Shown here: positions 6,980 to 13,727 of the stretch, piece after piece
Layout: each line of letters begins with the position of its first letter
How positions within the stretch are numbered: the stretch's first letter is position 1
Origin: Syntrophorhabdus sp. PtaB.Bin184
Lineage (GTDB): Bacteria > Desulfobacterota > Syntrophorhabdia > Syntrophorhabdales > Syntrophorhabdaceae
NCBI GenBank assembly: GCA_002067555.1
Contig: MVQQ01000189.1
Span: 1-14,069, forward strand
Direction of reading: 5' to 3'
Length of the DNA: 14,069 bases
The notes under the pieces: generated by a model
The model's input: the letters and a program-made list of their open reading frames with translations, nothing else
The model's database searches: none
What the model was told of the DNA's origin: nothing
Translations under genes and position numbers: made by a program

Positions 6980-8734
6980 TCAGGCGTCCGCTGGATCGCG
7001 CCCCCCGACGGGCAGGGTGATGATGAATCTCGCGCCCTTTCCCGGGGTGCTTTGCGCCGTGATCCTTCCGTTGTGGAGAAGGACGATGTGCTTGACGATG
7101 GAAAGGCCGAGACCCGTGCCGCCGAGCTTCTTTGACCTCGACTTGTCGACAACGTAGAAGCGCTCGAAGATGCGGTCGATGTGTTCCGAAGGAATGCCCG
7201 GACCCGTGTCGGCGACGGAGATGACCACGGTGTTGCCGCGGGTCTCCATCTCCACGGTGATCCCTCCCGCATCAATGTATTTGATAGCGTTGTCAAGAAG
7301 ATTGACAAAGACCTGCTCGAGTCTGAAAGCGTCACCCATCACGGGCGGCAGGTCCCGGGGCACCCTGACATCCACGCTGAAACCCTTCGCGCGTATCTGC
7401 TCTTCGAAGATCCTGAGCACTCTTTCGACGAGGTCACGTATGTCCACCGGCTCCAGTTCGAGGACCGGGCTTTTTTCTTCCAACCTCGATAGCGTCAGCA
7501 GGTCGGTCACGACATTGATAAGCCGGGCCGTGTTCCGCTTGATGATCGTGAGGTAATGTCTCTGTTCCTCCGAAAGCGTTCCATCGGCCTCCATGGTTTC
7601 GACAAACCCCTTGATGGACGTGAGAGGCGTGCGCAGTTCGTGGGAAACATTGAGGACAAAATCGCTCTTTATTTTCTCGAGCTTACGGATCTCGGTGATG
7701 TCATGGAAGACAAGGACGATCTCTTCCCGGGAGCTCAGGTACGTGGCGCTGCACAGGAAAACCGCGCCGTCAATCGTCATCTCCCCGACAAAGTTGCGCC
7801 TCTCGACGTGGACCCTGCTCACCAGTTCATTGAGTGCAGGCTCCCGGATGGCCTCCCAGTATGGCCTTCCTACCTTTACGTCGCGGCCCATCAGGGTCTT
7901 CAGGCTGTCGTTGAGAAGAAGCACCCTCTCCTCGGAGTCGAGCACGAGAAGCCCTTCCTGCAGAGAGGAGATGATGGAATTCAGCTCTTCCTTCTGACGG
8001 GTGAGATCCGTGAAAAGCCCCTGCATCTCATCGGTCATATCGTTGAAGCTGTCGGCGACCTCCTTGAGCTCGTCCTGCTCTTTAAGCAACACGCGGGTAT
8101 TGAAATCATGGCCGGCCACCCGCTTTATGGCGACGCTCAATTCGCCGATCGGCCGATAGACGGTCCGCGCGAAAATGAACGCCCCGATGAGCGCCGCCGC
8201 CAGGATGACGGCGGTCACGAGCAATATCTTCCCATTCAATTCCCGGGAGACGGTCTTTATGTCCCTGAGGAACTTGCTGACACGAAGCACGTACAGGGTT
8301 TTTCCGTCCCTCACCACGGGGATGGCGATGTAGAGCATCTCCTGGCCGAGGGTGCCGCTTACGCGCAGGAACCGCCCCGTGCCGCCCTCAAGTGCCTGAG
8401 AGATCTCGATCCTCATGCGGTGGTTCTCCATCCTGGCAGGGTCTTCCTCGGAATCGGCGATGACCCTGCCGTCAGGGGCAACGAGGGTAATGCGGGTGTT
8501 GATCTTCTTCCCCATCTCCTTCACAAAGCGGTCGATCACGGCACCACCGCTCTCCGACGTCATCCCTGGCGTTCGCTCGCCAAGGACGATGGCGATCTCC
8601 TTCAGTTCCCGCGCGGTCCTTTCTATCTGGTAACTGCGGACGAAATAGGACGAGATGAGGACGATGAGGCCGGAAAGGGCGATGGTGAGGATGAGATACC
8701 CGCCGAAGATCTTGAGAAAAAGGGAGCGCTTCAT
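6980..8734 (-). CDS. phoR: Phosphate regulon sensor histidine kinase PhoR
   Basis: This is a 584-residue membrane sensor kinase paired with PhoB. Its order is TM1 (about 10-31); an extracytoplasmic domain (about 32-168); TM2 (about 170-189); HAMP (about 190-245, with TVYRPIGEL at its start); a PAS domain (about 252-345); HisKA with phospho-accepting His365 in VSHELRTPLTSI; and a HATPase with FVNLLDNAIKY (476-486), the N box, ADTGPGIP (508-515), ERFYVVDK (524-531) and GTGLGLS (539-545). It lacks a C-terminal receiver. The start at 8734 overlaps the phoB stop (ATGA), which indicates translational coupling. The periplasmic domain plus HAMP is the extended PhoR layout seen in many non-enteric bacteria. 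In E. coli the sensor senses via PstB/PhoU, and neither is encoded here. PhoR is preferred over a generic kinase because of the PhoB partner and the Pho-like promoter. Confidence 0.9.
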   Translation of the reverse strand: MKRSLFLKIFGGYLILTIALSGLIVLISSYFVRSYQIERTARELKEIAIVLGERTPGMTSESGGAVIDRFVKEMGKKINTRITLVAPDGRVIADSEEDPARMENHRMRIEISQALEGGTGRFLRVSGTLGQEMLYIAIPVVRDGKTLYVLRVSKFLRDIKTVSRELNGKILLVTAVILAAALIGAFIFARTVYRPIGELSVAIKRVAGHDFNTRVLLKEQDELKEVADSFNDMTDEMQGLFTDLTRQKEELNSIISSLQEGLLVLDSEERVLLLNDSLKTLMGRDVKVGRPYWEAIREPALNELVSRVHVERRNFVGEMTIDGAVFLCSATYLSSREEIVLVFHDITEIRKLEKIKSDFVLNVSHELRTPLTSIKGFVETMEADGTLSEEQRHYLTIIKRNTARLINVVTDLLTLSRLEEKSPVLELEPVDIRDLVERVLRIFEEQIRAKGFSVDVRVPRDLPPVMGDAFRLEQVFVNLLDNAIKYIDAGGITVEMETRGNTVVISVADTGPGIPSEHIDRIFERFYVVDKSRSKKLGGTGLGLSIVKHIVLLHNGRITAQSTPGKGARFIITLPVGGRDPADA

Positions 8735-9417
8735 TCCTCCACCCTGTACCCCGCACCACGGACATTCTTTATGATGTGGGCCGCATTCCCGAGCTTCTCG
8801 CGCAGATGCCTGATATGGACGTCAACGGTCCTGTCTATGACGTACTTTTCGTCCCCCCAGAGATGGGTCAGTATCTGGTCCCGGGACTGGATGCGGCCCC
8901 GGCGCGAGGCGAGGAGCTCGAGTATCCTGAATTCCGTCGGGGTCAGCTCCACCTTTTTCCCCTGGACCTCCACCTCGTGCCTGTCGAGATCGACGGCAAC
9001 GAGCCCGGAAATAACGATTTTGCGGACATCGTCCCCACTCCGGCCATGCCGCCTCAAGACCGCTCGCACCCTGGCAACAAGCTCACGGGGAGAAAAGGGC
9101 TTCGTCACGTAGTCGTCGGCGCCGAGTTCGAGACCGATCACCTTGTCGGTCTCCTCCGTCTTTGCCGTGAGCATGATCACGGGGATGGAGGATAAACGCT
9201 CCTGCGCCCTCAAGTACTTACAGATCTCCAACCCGTCCACGTCGGGAAGCATGAGGTCGAGTATGACGAGGTCCGGTACCTCCTTCGCCAGGAACTGGTA
9301 GAAGGACTGCGCGTCGGCAAACCCGCTCGCACGGAAGTTCGACCTCTTCAGGTGGAGCGACACCAGTTCCAGTATGTCCGGCTCGTCGTCCACGACCGCT
9401 ATTAATTGGCTTGTCAT
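8731..9417 (-). CDS. phoB: Response regulator PhoB, OmpR/PhoB family
   Basis: This is a 228-residue transcription activator, the regulator partner of the overlapping sensor kinase. The receiver domain (about 4-118) has acidic DDE (10-12), phospho-acceptor Asp54 in VILDLMLPDVDG, the Thr of MLTAK (82-86) and Lys106 in VTKPFSP. A winged-helix DNA-binding domain follows (about 133-228), with LTPTEFRILELL, RTVDVHIRHLREKL as recognition helix, and VRGAGYRVEE at the end. Length and motifs are standard for PhoB. The ATG at 9417 is preceded by GAGGT at about 10 nt, within a small inverted repeat. The promoter upstream carries TTAA-type direct repeats at 11 bp, consistent with autoregulation. Two other promoters in the window share the pattern. 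Confidence 0.92.
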   Translation of the reverse strand: MTSQLIAVVDDEPDILELVSLHLKRSNFRASGFADAQSFYQFLAKEVPDLVILDLMLPDVDGLEICKYLRAQERLSSIPVIMLTAKTEETDKVIGLELGADDYVTKPFSPRELVARVRAVLRRHGRSGDDVRKIVISGLVAVDLDRHEVEVQGKKVELTPTEFRILELLASRRGRIQSRDQILTHLWGDEKYVIDRTVDVHIRHLREKLGNAAHIIKNVRGAGYRVEE

Positions 9418-9474
9418 ACTATGAGATTACCTCATCCTTTGCGCTTTGCAAAGCCGTTTCACTGCCTCATAGTA
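9417..9474 (-). repeat. Inverted repeats in the phoB leader
   Basis: Three nested symmetries fill the short phoB leader. TACTATGAG (9417-9425) is matched by CTCATAGTA (9466-9474), a perfect 9-bp inverted repeat. A perfect 12-bp palindrome, GCTTTGCAAAGC, lies at 9443-9454. ATGAG/CTCAT (9421-9425 with 9431-9435) brackets the GAGGT ribosome site. The innermost hairpin could mask ribosome binding. The outer arm coincides with the predicted -10, so that arm would act as DNA symmetry, not RNA structure. Confidence 0.5.
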
Positions 9475-9500
9475 AAAGCCAATTGTTAATTTTGGATTAA
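9469..9500 (-). promoter_or_regulatory. Candidate Pho-type promoter of phoBR
   Basis: Reading the minus strand there is TTAATC (9500-9495), 5 nt, TTAACA (9489-9484), exactly 9 nt, then TACTAT (9474-9469) as a -10-like hexamer. The two boxes have an 11-bp period. The layout matches the pstS promoter and the promoter at 6923-6976, which suggests that phoBR is autoregulated. Confidence 0.58.
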
Positions 9501-9558
9501 GACTGCAAGGGTTTATTGCGACTGAAGAAGCGTTGAGCCCCTTCCGATCCCCGGCGGA

Positions 9559-10632
9559 TCACATCTCCGACGACACTTTGCCCAGGAACACTATGAACTT
9601 CTTGAGCAGTTTCTCATCGAAGCATTTCTTCATGCCGAGGTCGCGCGCATCCCGTCCCGGATCGTCCGTCGAAGCGGCATCCCCGTTCGGCGTTCCGACC
9701 ATGATCCGTGCCGCCTCCATCGGAGAGAAGGCCTCCTTGTAGGGTCGCCGCGACGTCATGGCGTCGAAGACGTCGACTATCCTCAGGACACGGGCGAGGA
9801 CGTTGATGTTCTTCCCTTTGAGACCCATGGGGTAGCCTTCGCCATTGTAGTCCTCATGGTGCTGAAGTATGGCCTTTTTGACGAACACGGGGGTCTCCGT
9901 GTCGGCAAGCATCGCGAAGCTCGTCAACGGGTGGCGCTTGATGATCTCCCATTCCACGGCGTCGAGGGGGCCGTTCTTATTGAGTATCTCCGGGGCGACA
10001 AAGACCTTCCCGATGTCGTGGAGCATGGCCCCTACGCCGCATTGCTTCAGGAGTTCCTTCACCTGGACCTCGTGGTACGCTTCTATGTCGGGGACTATCT
10101 GGGTGAGGACATCGGGGTTACGCCTCAGGAAGGCCACCGTGAACCACAGGACCTTTGTGGCATGTTCGTAGGTCTTGTAGTCGTGGCCGATCATCTTCGC
10201 CAGGGGCTTGAGGGAATTGGACTCGGCTATGAACATGAGGGAGTGATTGACAAGGGCCTGCGTCCGCCGCAACGATTCAGGCTGCATGGTGCCGAGGCCC
10301 AGAGACGTTTCAAAGGTGTCCTTGACGACATTCGTGGAGACCCTGCTGAAGACCTCCGCCTTCTGGTCGTCGGGCATCGCCTGGTTTTCGAGGATGGTCC
10401 CCAGATTGCTCTCGAGATACTTTTCGTACTTGATCTCTTCGTCGAGGTCGATGAAGACCTCTTTCTGCCCCATCTCGGCAAGCATGGCGAGCCGGTCCCT
10501 GCCGACCTCGTTGCCCGAGCGCGCCCACAGGATGTAGCGCCCATCGGGCGCAAGGACGTATATCTTGAATCTCGGCAGGCTTCCCGGCAGTATCGCGCCG
10601 GGAGGAATGGCCATGTATTTTGTATCGCGCAT
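9559..10632 (-). CDS. HD-GYP domain protein (probable cyclic-di-GMP phosphodiesterase)
   Basis: This is a 357-residue cytoplasmic protein. The C-terminal HD-GYP domain (about 148-312) carries HD at 205-206 in AMLHDIGK, LDAVEWEIIKRHP (223-235), HHEDYNGEGYP (258-268) with the diagnostic GYP, and DVFDAMTSRRPYK (287-299). These motifs bind the metal centre that hydrolyses c-di-GMP, and all appear intact. The N-terminal 90 residues (FKIYVLAPDGRYILW and an FIDLDEE stretch) resemble the small beta-rich input region of similar HD-GYP proteins. They are followed by a helical linker. There is no receiver domain or membrane segment. I chose the ATG at 10632 (AGGAG about 11 nt upstream). An in-frame ATG at 10677 would add 15 residues but lacks a good ribosome site. 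The gene stands alone, downstream of the divergent phoB promoter region on the same strand. The exact nucleotide substrate is inferred. Confidence 0.88.
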   Translation of the reverse strand: MRDTKYMAIPPGAILPGSLPRFKIYVLAPDGRYILWARSGNEVGRDRLAMLAEMGQKEVFIDLDEEIKYEKYLESNLGTILENQAMPDDQKAEVFSRVSTNVVKDTFETSLGLGTMQPESLRRTQALVNHSLMFIAESNSLKPLAKMIGHDYKTYEHATKVLWFTVAFLRRNPDVLTQIVPDIEAYHEVQVKELLKQCGVGAMLHDIGKVFVAPEILNKNGPLDAVEWEIIKRHPLTSFAMLADTETPVFVKKAILQHHEDYNGEGYPMGLKGKNINVLARVLRIVDVFDAMTSRRPYKEAFSPMEAARIMVGTPNGDAASTDDPGRDARDLGMKKCFDEKLLKKFIVFLGKVSSEM

Positions 10633-10942
10633 AAGATGTCTCTCTCCTGACCCTAAACCACAAGACGGACATGGCAATTCCGTCTCAGGTCAACAGGATT
10701 ATCGCACCTCGTGGTGAAAGCTTAAAAAAAACCGGAGGGTTCGCATCTGACGCCCGAGGGCAGGCTCTTCATGGATAAGGCACAGACAATTCGGCCATGA
10801 CCTATCGGAGAGCATCCCCGACGTGTTCAGGGGCCACTTTGACTTGAAGCGGACCCCCAAACCCGAGGCCAGCTTGAAACCTGGAACCTGAGACCTGAAA
10901 CGTCTCCAACGCCCTTGAACCTTTGAACTCTTGAACCGCCTT
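10633..10942. other. Intergenic region of 310 bp
   Basis: This gap lies between two minus-strand genes. It holds the unresolved upstream region of the HD-GYP gene, an A-run near 10724-10731, and heptanucleotide repeats around 10872-10902. I found no convincing coding frame, RNA gene or clear terminator. Confidence 0.6.
10872..10935. repeat. Degenerate heptanucleotide repeat, ACCTGAA type
   Basis: From 10872 the sequence reads in perfect 7-nt steps: GCTTGAA, ACCTGGA, ACCTGAG, ACCTGAA, ACG. A looser continuation follows from about 10914 with TTGAACC-like units at 7-8 nt spacing. The unit is close to the ACYTAAA unit at 13651-13720. It sits wholly between genes. Confidence 0.6.
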
Positions 10943-11383
10943 TCACAGGCCGATTGGTGTTATCTGGTACTTGAAGGCGTAGCCCGCATCCTCCACTTTC
11001 TTCTGGACGGCGGCCCGCGTCGCCTTGAAGTCGAAGGTGTAGCTGTACTTGCTGCCCAAAAGGTTCGACTGTTCCTCTATGGTGCCTTCCCGGCCGCCCA
11101 TCCCCGTTTTGTACGTCGTTTTCTTGAATCCGAAACCGGATGGACTGTCGTCATCGAAACCGCCGCTCGATATGCCTGACCCCGATTCCTTGAGCATCTC
11201 CGTGAACCGGACCTCCCGCGCGTCTTCCACTATACGGTATCTCGCTATGTAGGTCACCTTCTTCCTCGAAAGAAAAGACTTCCGCTCGGCCACGACATAT
11301 TCCACCGTGGTCACCCCTTTCTTCTCAGAGAATTGCGCCGGGACGCCCGAAAAAACCTCTCTTATCTCTTCTTGCAGTGTCAT
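10943..11383 (-). CDS. Unrecognised 146-residue protein
   Basis: I do not recognise this family. It is a real gene by its start: AAGGAG lies about 6 nt before the ATG at 11383, and the frame has no competing coding strand. It is a soluble protein with no signal peptide or membrane segment. The first 60 residues are a charged alpha/beta region (TTVEYVVAERKSF, KKVTYIARYRIV). A Gly/Ser-rich low-complexity stretch follows (about 67-84, SGSGISSGGFDDD), then a charged region with YKTGMGGREGTIEEQ and YSYTFDFKATRAAVQKKVEDAG near the end. The last part reads like a strand, helix, strand unit. It is transcribed away from the YkuD-Mur ligase gene, with a 249-bp gap shared by the two starts. No function can be given. 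Confidence 0.75.
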   Translation of the reverse strand: MTLQEEIREVFSGVPAQFSEKKGVTTVEYVVAERKSFLSRKKVTYIARYRIVEDAREVRFTEMLKESGSGISSGGFDDDSPSGFGFKKTTYKTGMGGREGTIEEQSNLLGSKYSYTFDFKATRAAVQKKVEDAGYAFKYQITPIGL

Positions 11384-11632
11384 TCATCTCTCCTTGCGTG
11401 TCGATAAAGAGTTCGCATCATAGGATTCCGACGAATATAGCAAGGCCGTATGCGCATGTCAAAAGACACCGTAGCATCGCGATGTGAAGAACGAGTGCGC
11501 GTTCCTGGGCCCCTTTACCCCTGAACGGTCGAACCCTTGAGCTAAACCTGCGATCAACTTCTTCTTGAATCCTCGAACCGCCGATGGTATCAATAATTGC
11601 CTCATCAATAACGATCCAAAAGGCAAAGCGAG
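11384..11632. other. Divergent intergenic region, 249 bp
   Basis: This gap holds the ribosome site of the minus-strand gene ending at 10943 (AAGGAG, about 11389-11394) and that of the plus-strand Mur ligase fusion (AAGG near 11620). A loose run of GAACC/TTGAA words (about 11519-11580) resembles the heptanucleotide repeats elsewhere but without strict period. I could not place confident promoters. Confidence 0.5.
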
Positions 11633-13543
11633 ATGGACAGGCCCCGATTGACCGGTATCTACAACACCCTCTTGAAGGATCTCGCCGATCCGAAGGACCA
11701 GTATCTCCTCGCTTCCGTGGAGGAGCAAATGCTTTTCCTTTGCGAGGGGGATCGCGTCATCAGAACCTACCCTGCCTCCACGTCGCGCCTCGGGGTCGGC
11801 ACGCGCGAGGATTCCCTCAAGACGCCTCCCGGCCTTCACCGCATCTGCGAGAAGATCGGCTCCGGTGCACCTCTCGGGCGGATATTCCGAGACCGCAGGG
11901 ATACAGGGGCCGACTGGGACGGGGTCTCAAGAGAGGACAACCTTATCCTCACCCGCATCCTCCGCCTCGAGGGGCTTGAGGAAGGGATCAACCGGGGTCC
12001 CGGCGTAGACTCCCGCGAGCGGTACATCTACATCCACGGGACCAACCGCGAAGACCTTGTCGGCACCCCCTTTACCCATGGGTGCCTGACCTTGCGCAAT
12101 ACCGACATGGCAGACCTTTTCGAAAGGGTCCCCGAGGGCACCCTTCTCTACATCGACCCGCCCGCCCTGGTCGTCGCGGAAAAGCCCTGCCGGAACATTC
12201 ATTTCACCGGCATCTTCGGCACCGGGATGAGCGCCCTCGCCCAGTACCTGCGCTTCGAAGGGATAGGGGTTTCCGGCTCGGACCGTCTGCTGGAAAGCGA
12301 AGATACCGCTCCCATGCGCCGCTCCCTCGAGGGACTCGGGTGCGCGATCGCGAGCCAGGACGGGACCGGTGTGACCGGGGAGACCGACGCCCTGTGTGTA
12401 TCCACGGCCATCGAGGAAACGAATCCCGACATCGCCGCCGCCCGGACGAGGGGCATACCCGTCGTACATCGTTCCGATCTTCTCGCGTCGATCATCGCGT
12501 CGAGAAGGACCGTAGCCGTTGCCGGCACGAGCGGCAAATCGACGGTGACAGCGATGATATTCGAATTCCTCTCCGCCTGCGGAAAGTCTCCGTCCCTTAT
12601 CAGCGGCGCTCCGCTCACGAGGCTCGAAGAACAGGGGCTCATCGGCAACGCCTATTCCGGCGGCTCGGACCTCCTCGTCGTGGAAGCGGACGAGAGCGAC
12701 GGGACACTCGTCAAGTATTCTCCCGCCATCGCCGTCGTCCTCAACATCTCCAAAGACCATAAGGACATCGACGAGATCCAGGGGCTTTTCGCGACGCTCA
12801 TATCGCGGTCCTCCTGGACCGCCACCAATGCCGATGACCCACTTCTCGTCACCCTTCCGGCGACGCTGAGGTTCGGACGTGACGGCGCCGCCCCGTGGCA
12901 TCCCGACGGGGAGGAGCTCCAGGCGACATCCGTCAGGCTCACCCGCGGGGGCATCGACTACCAGCTCCCCCTTCCGGGAGGCCACAACCTCGAGAACCTC
13001 CGCGCGGCGCTGTGTGTCTGCGAACATCTCGGCTGCGATGCGGAGACTCTCGCCGCTGCCGTCAGGGGATTTCGCGGGGTTGCCCGCCGTTTCTCCATAA
13101 CACAAACGCGGCGGGGCATCACCGTCGTCGACGATTTCGCCCACAACCCGGCCAAGATATCCGCCGCCGTCACCGCCGCCCGGGGCCTCGCCGGCCGCAT
13201 CATAGCCGTCTACCAGCCCCACGGGTTTGGACCGACACGCTTCCTCAGGAACGAGTATATCGCCGCCTTCCGCTCCCTCTTCCGGGATAGTGACAGCCTC
13301 TATCTTCTTCCCATCTACTACGCCGGCGGCACTGCCCAAAGGGACATCTCCTCGCAGGACATCATCGACGGCCTTGGCCCCGTCGCCTTCCACGCCGAGG
13401 CGGTGCAAGACCGCAAGCAATTGCTCGAAAGACTCTCCGCCGACGCGAAGCAAGGCGACTGCATCATTGTAATGGGCGCCCGGGACCCCTCACTGCCCAC
13501 TCTTGTCAGAACGATAATAGAAATATTTGAAAAACCGTTTTAA
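11633..13543 (+). CDS. Fusion of cytoplasmic YkuD (L,D-transpeptidase/carboxypeptidase) domain and MurC/Mpl-type Mur ligase
   Basis: This 636-residue two-domain protein has no signal peptide, so both halves should be cytoplasmic. Residues about 20-176 are a YkuD domain with HGTN (135-138) and THGC (148-151). His135, His149 and Cys151 fit the catalytic pattern. The residue two after Cys, usually Arg, is Thr153. Residues about 188-636 are a COG0773 Mur ligase with a GIFGTGMS Rossmann loop (193-200), P-loop GTSGKST (298-304), EADESD (351-356), a SKDHKDID region (373-380) and DDFAHNP (500-506) in the C-terminal domain. MurC usually has DDYGHHP and Mpl DDFAHHP at that point, so it is neither standard form. 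Cytoplasmic YkuD enzymes such as ElsL trim the terminal D-Ala from recycled tetrapeptide, and Mpl reattaches tripeptide to UDP-MurNAc. The fusion could do both steps, which is inference. One open frame spans the junction without a stop. Confidence 0.87.
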   Translation: MDRPRLTGIYNTLLKDLADPKDQYLLASVEEQMLFLCEGDRVIRTYPASTSRLGVGTREDSLKTPPGLHRICEKIGSGAPLGRIFRDRRDTGADWDGVSREDNLILTRILRLEGLEEGINRGPGVDSRERYIYIHGTNREDLVGTPFTHGCLTLRNTDMADLFERVPEGTLLYIDPPALVVAEKPCRNIHFTGIFGTGMSALAQYLRFEGIGVSGSDRLLESEDTAPMRRSLEGLGCAIASQDGTGVTGETDALCVSTAIEETNPDIAAARTRGIPVVHRSDLLASIIASRRTVAVAGTSGKSTVTAMIFEFLSACGKSPSLISGAPLTRLEEQGLIGNAYSGGSDLLVVEADESDGTLVKYSPAIAVVLNISKDHKDIDEIQGLFATLISRSSWTATNADDPLLVTLPATLRFGRDGAAPWHPDGEELQATSVRLTRGGIDYQLPLPGGHNLENLRAALCVCEHLGCDAETLAAAVRGFRGVARRFSITQTRRGITVVDDFAHNPAKISAAVTAARGLAGRIIAVYQPHGFGPTRFLRNEYIAAFRSLFRDSDSLYLLPIYYAGGTAQRDISSQDIIDGLGPVAFHAEAVQDRKQLLERLSADAKQGDCIIVMGARDPSLPTLVRTIIEIFEKPF

Positions 13544-13727
13544 GTGCTAACAAGACGGTTTTAAGTTTTAAGTGGAAGACCAAGGCGAACAGAGTGGTGG
13601 TTGGGTGCCCACCTATTTCCCGGAAGAGGACCTGGCTTTTCCGGTCTTTTACCTAAAACTTAAAACCTAACACCTAAAACGGTTTTTCTTGACTTAAAAC
13701 CTAAAACGTAAAACTTAAAACCGTCTT
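13530..13727. repeat. Crossed inverted repeats with heptanucleotide arrays between convergent genes
   Basis: Two long inverted repeats fill the gap. Arm A (13530-13545) matches A' (13672-13687) at 15 of 16 positions. Arm B (13552-13573) matches B' (13706-13727) at 21 of 22. Their order is A, B, A', B'. The right half is built of 7-nt units: ACCTAAA, ACTTAAA, ACCTAAC, ACCTAAA (13651-13678), then ACTTAAA, ACCTAAA, ACGTAAA, ACTTAAA (13692-13719). Arm A includes the stop codon of the Mur ligase fusion, and B' ends at the aminotransferase stop. Confidence 0.8.

Noticed and set aside
7556..9112. Long open frame of 518 codons on the plus strand opposite phoR and phoB
   Set aside because: It is antisense to two genes with full catalytic motifs. 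High third-position GC leaves the opposite strand open, and its translation shows no family motif and no ribosome site.
9800..9870. HD-GYP active site possibly degenerate because the HHExxDGxGYP Asp is Asn
   Set aside because: Asn at this position occurs in many HD-GYP proteins, and the HD, HHE and GYP residues are intact.
11927..13453. Long open frame of 508 codons on the minus strand opposite the Mur ligase fusion
   Set aside because: It is a shadow of a gene with complete YkuD and Mur ligase motifs. The translation is Gly/Asp/Glu-rich without recognisable domains.
13651..13727. CRISPR-like or phage attachment repeat
   Set aside because: The units are only 7 nt and contiguous, with no spacers and no cas, integrase or tRNA gene nearby.
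13530..13727. Ordinary single hairpin terminator
   Set aside because: The arms are about 100 nt or more apart and crossed in order (A, B, A', B'), unlike a compact stem followed by a T tract. A terminator role is still possible but not shown.
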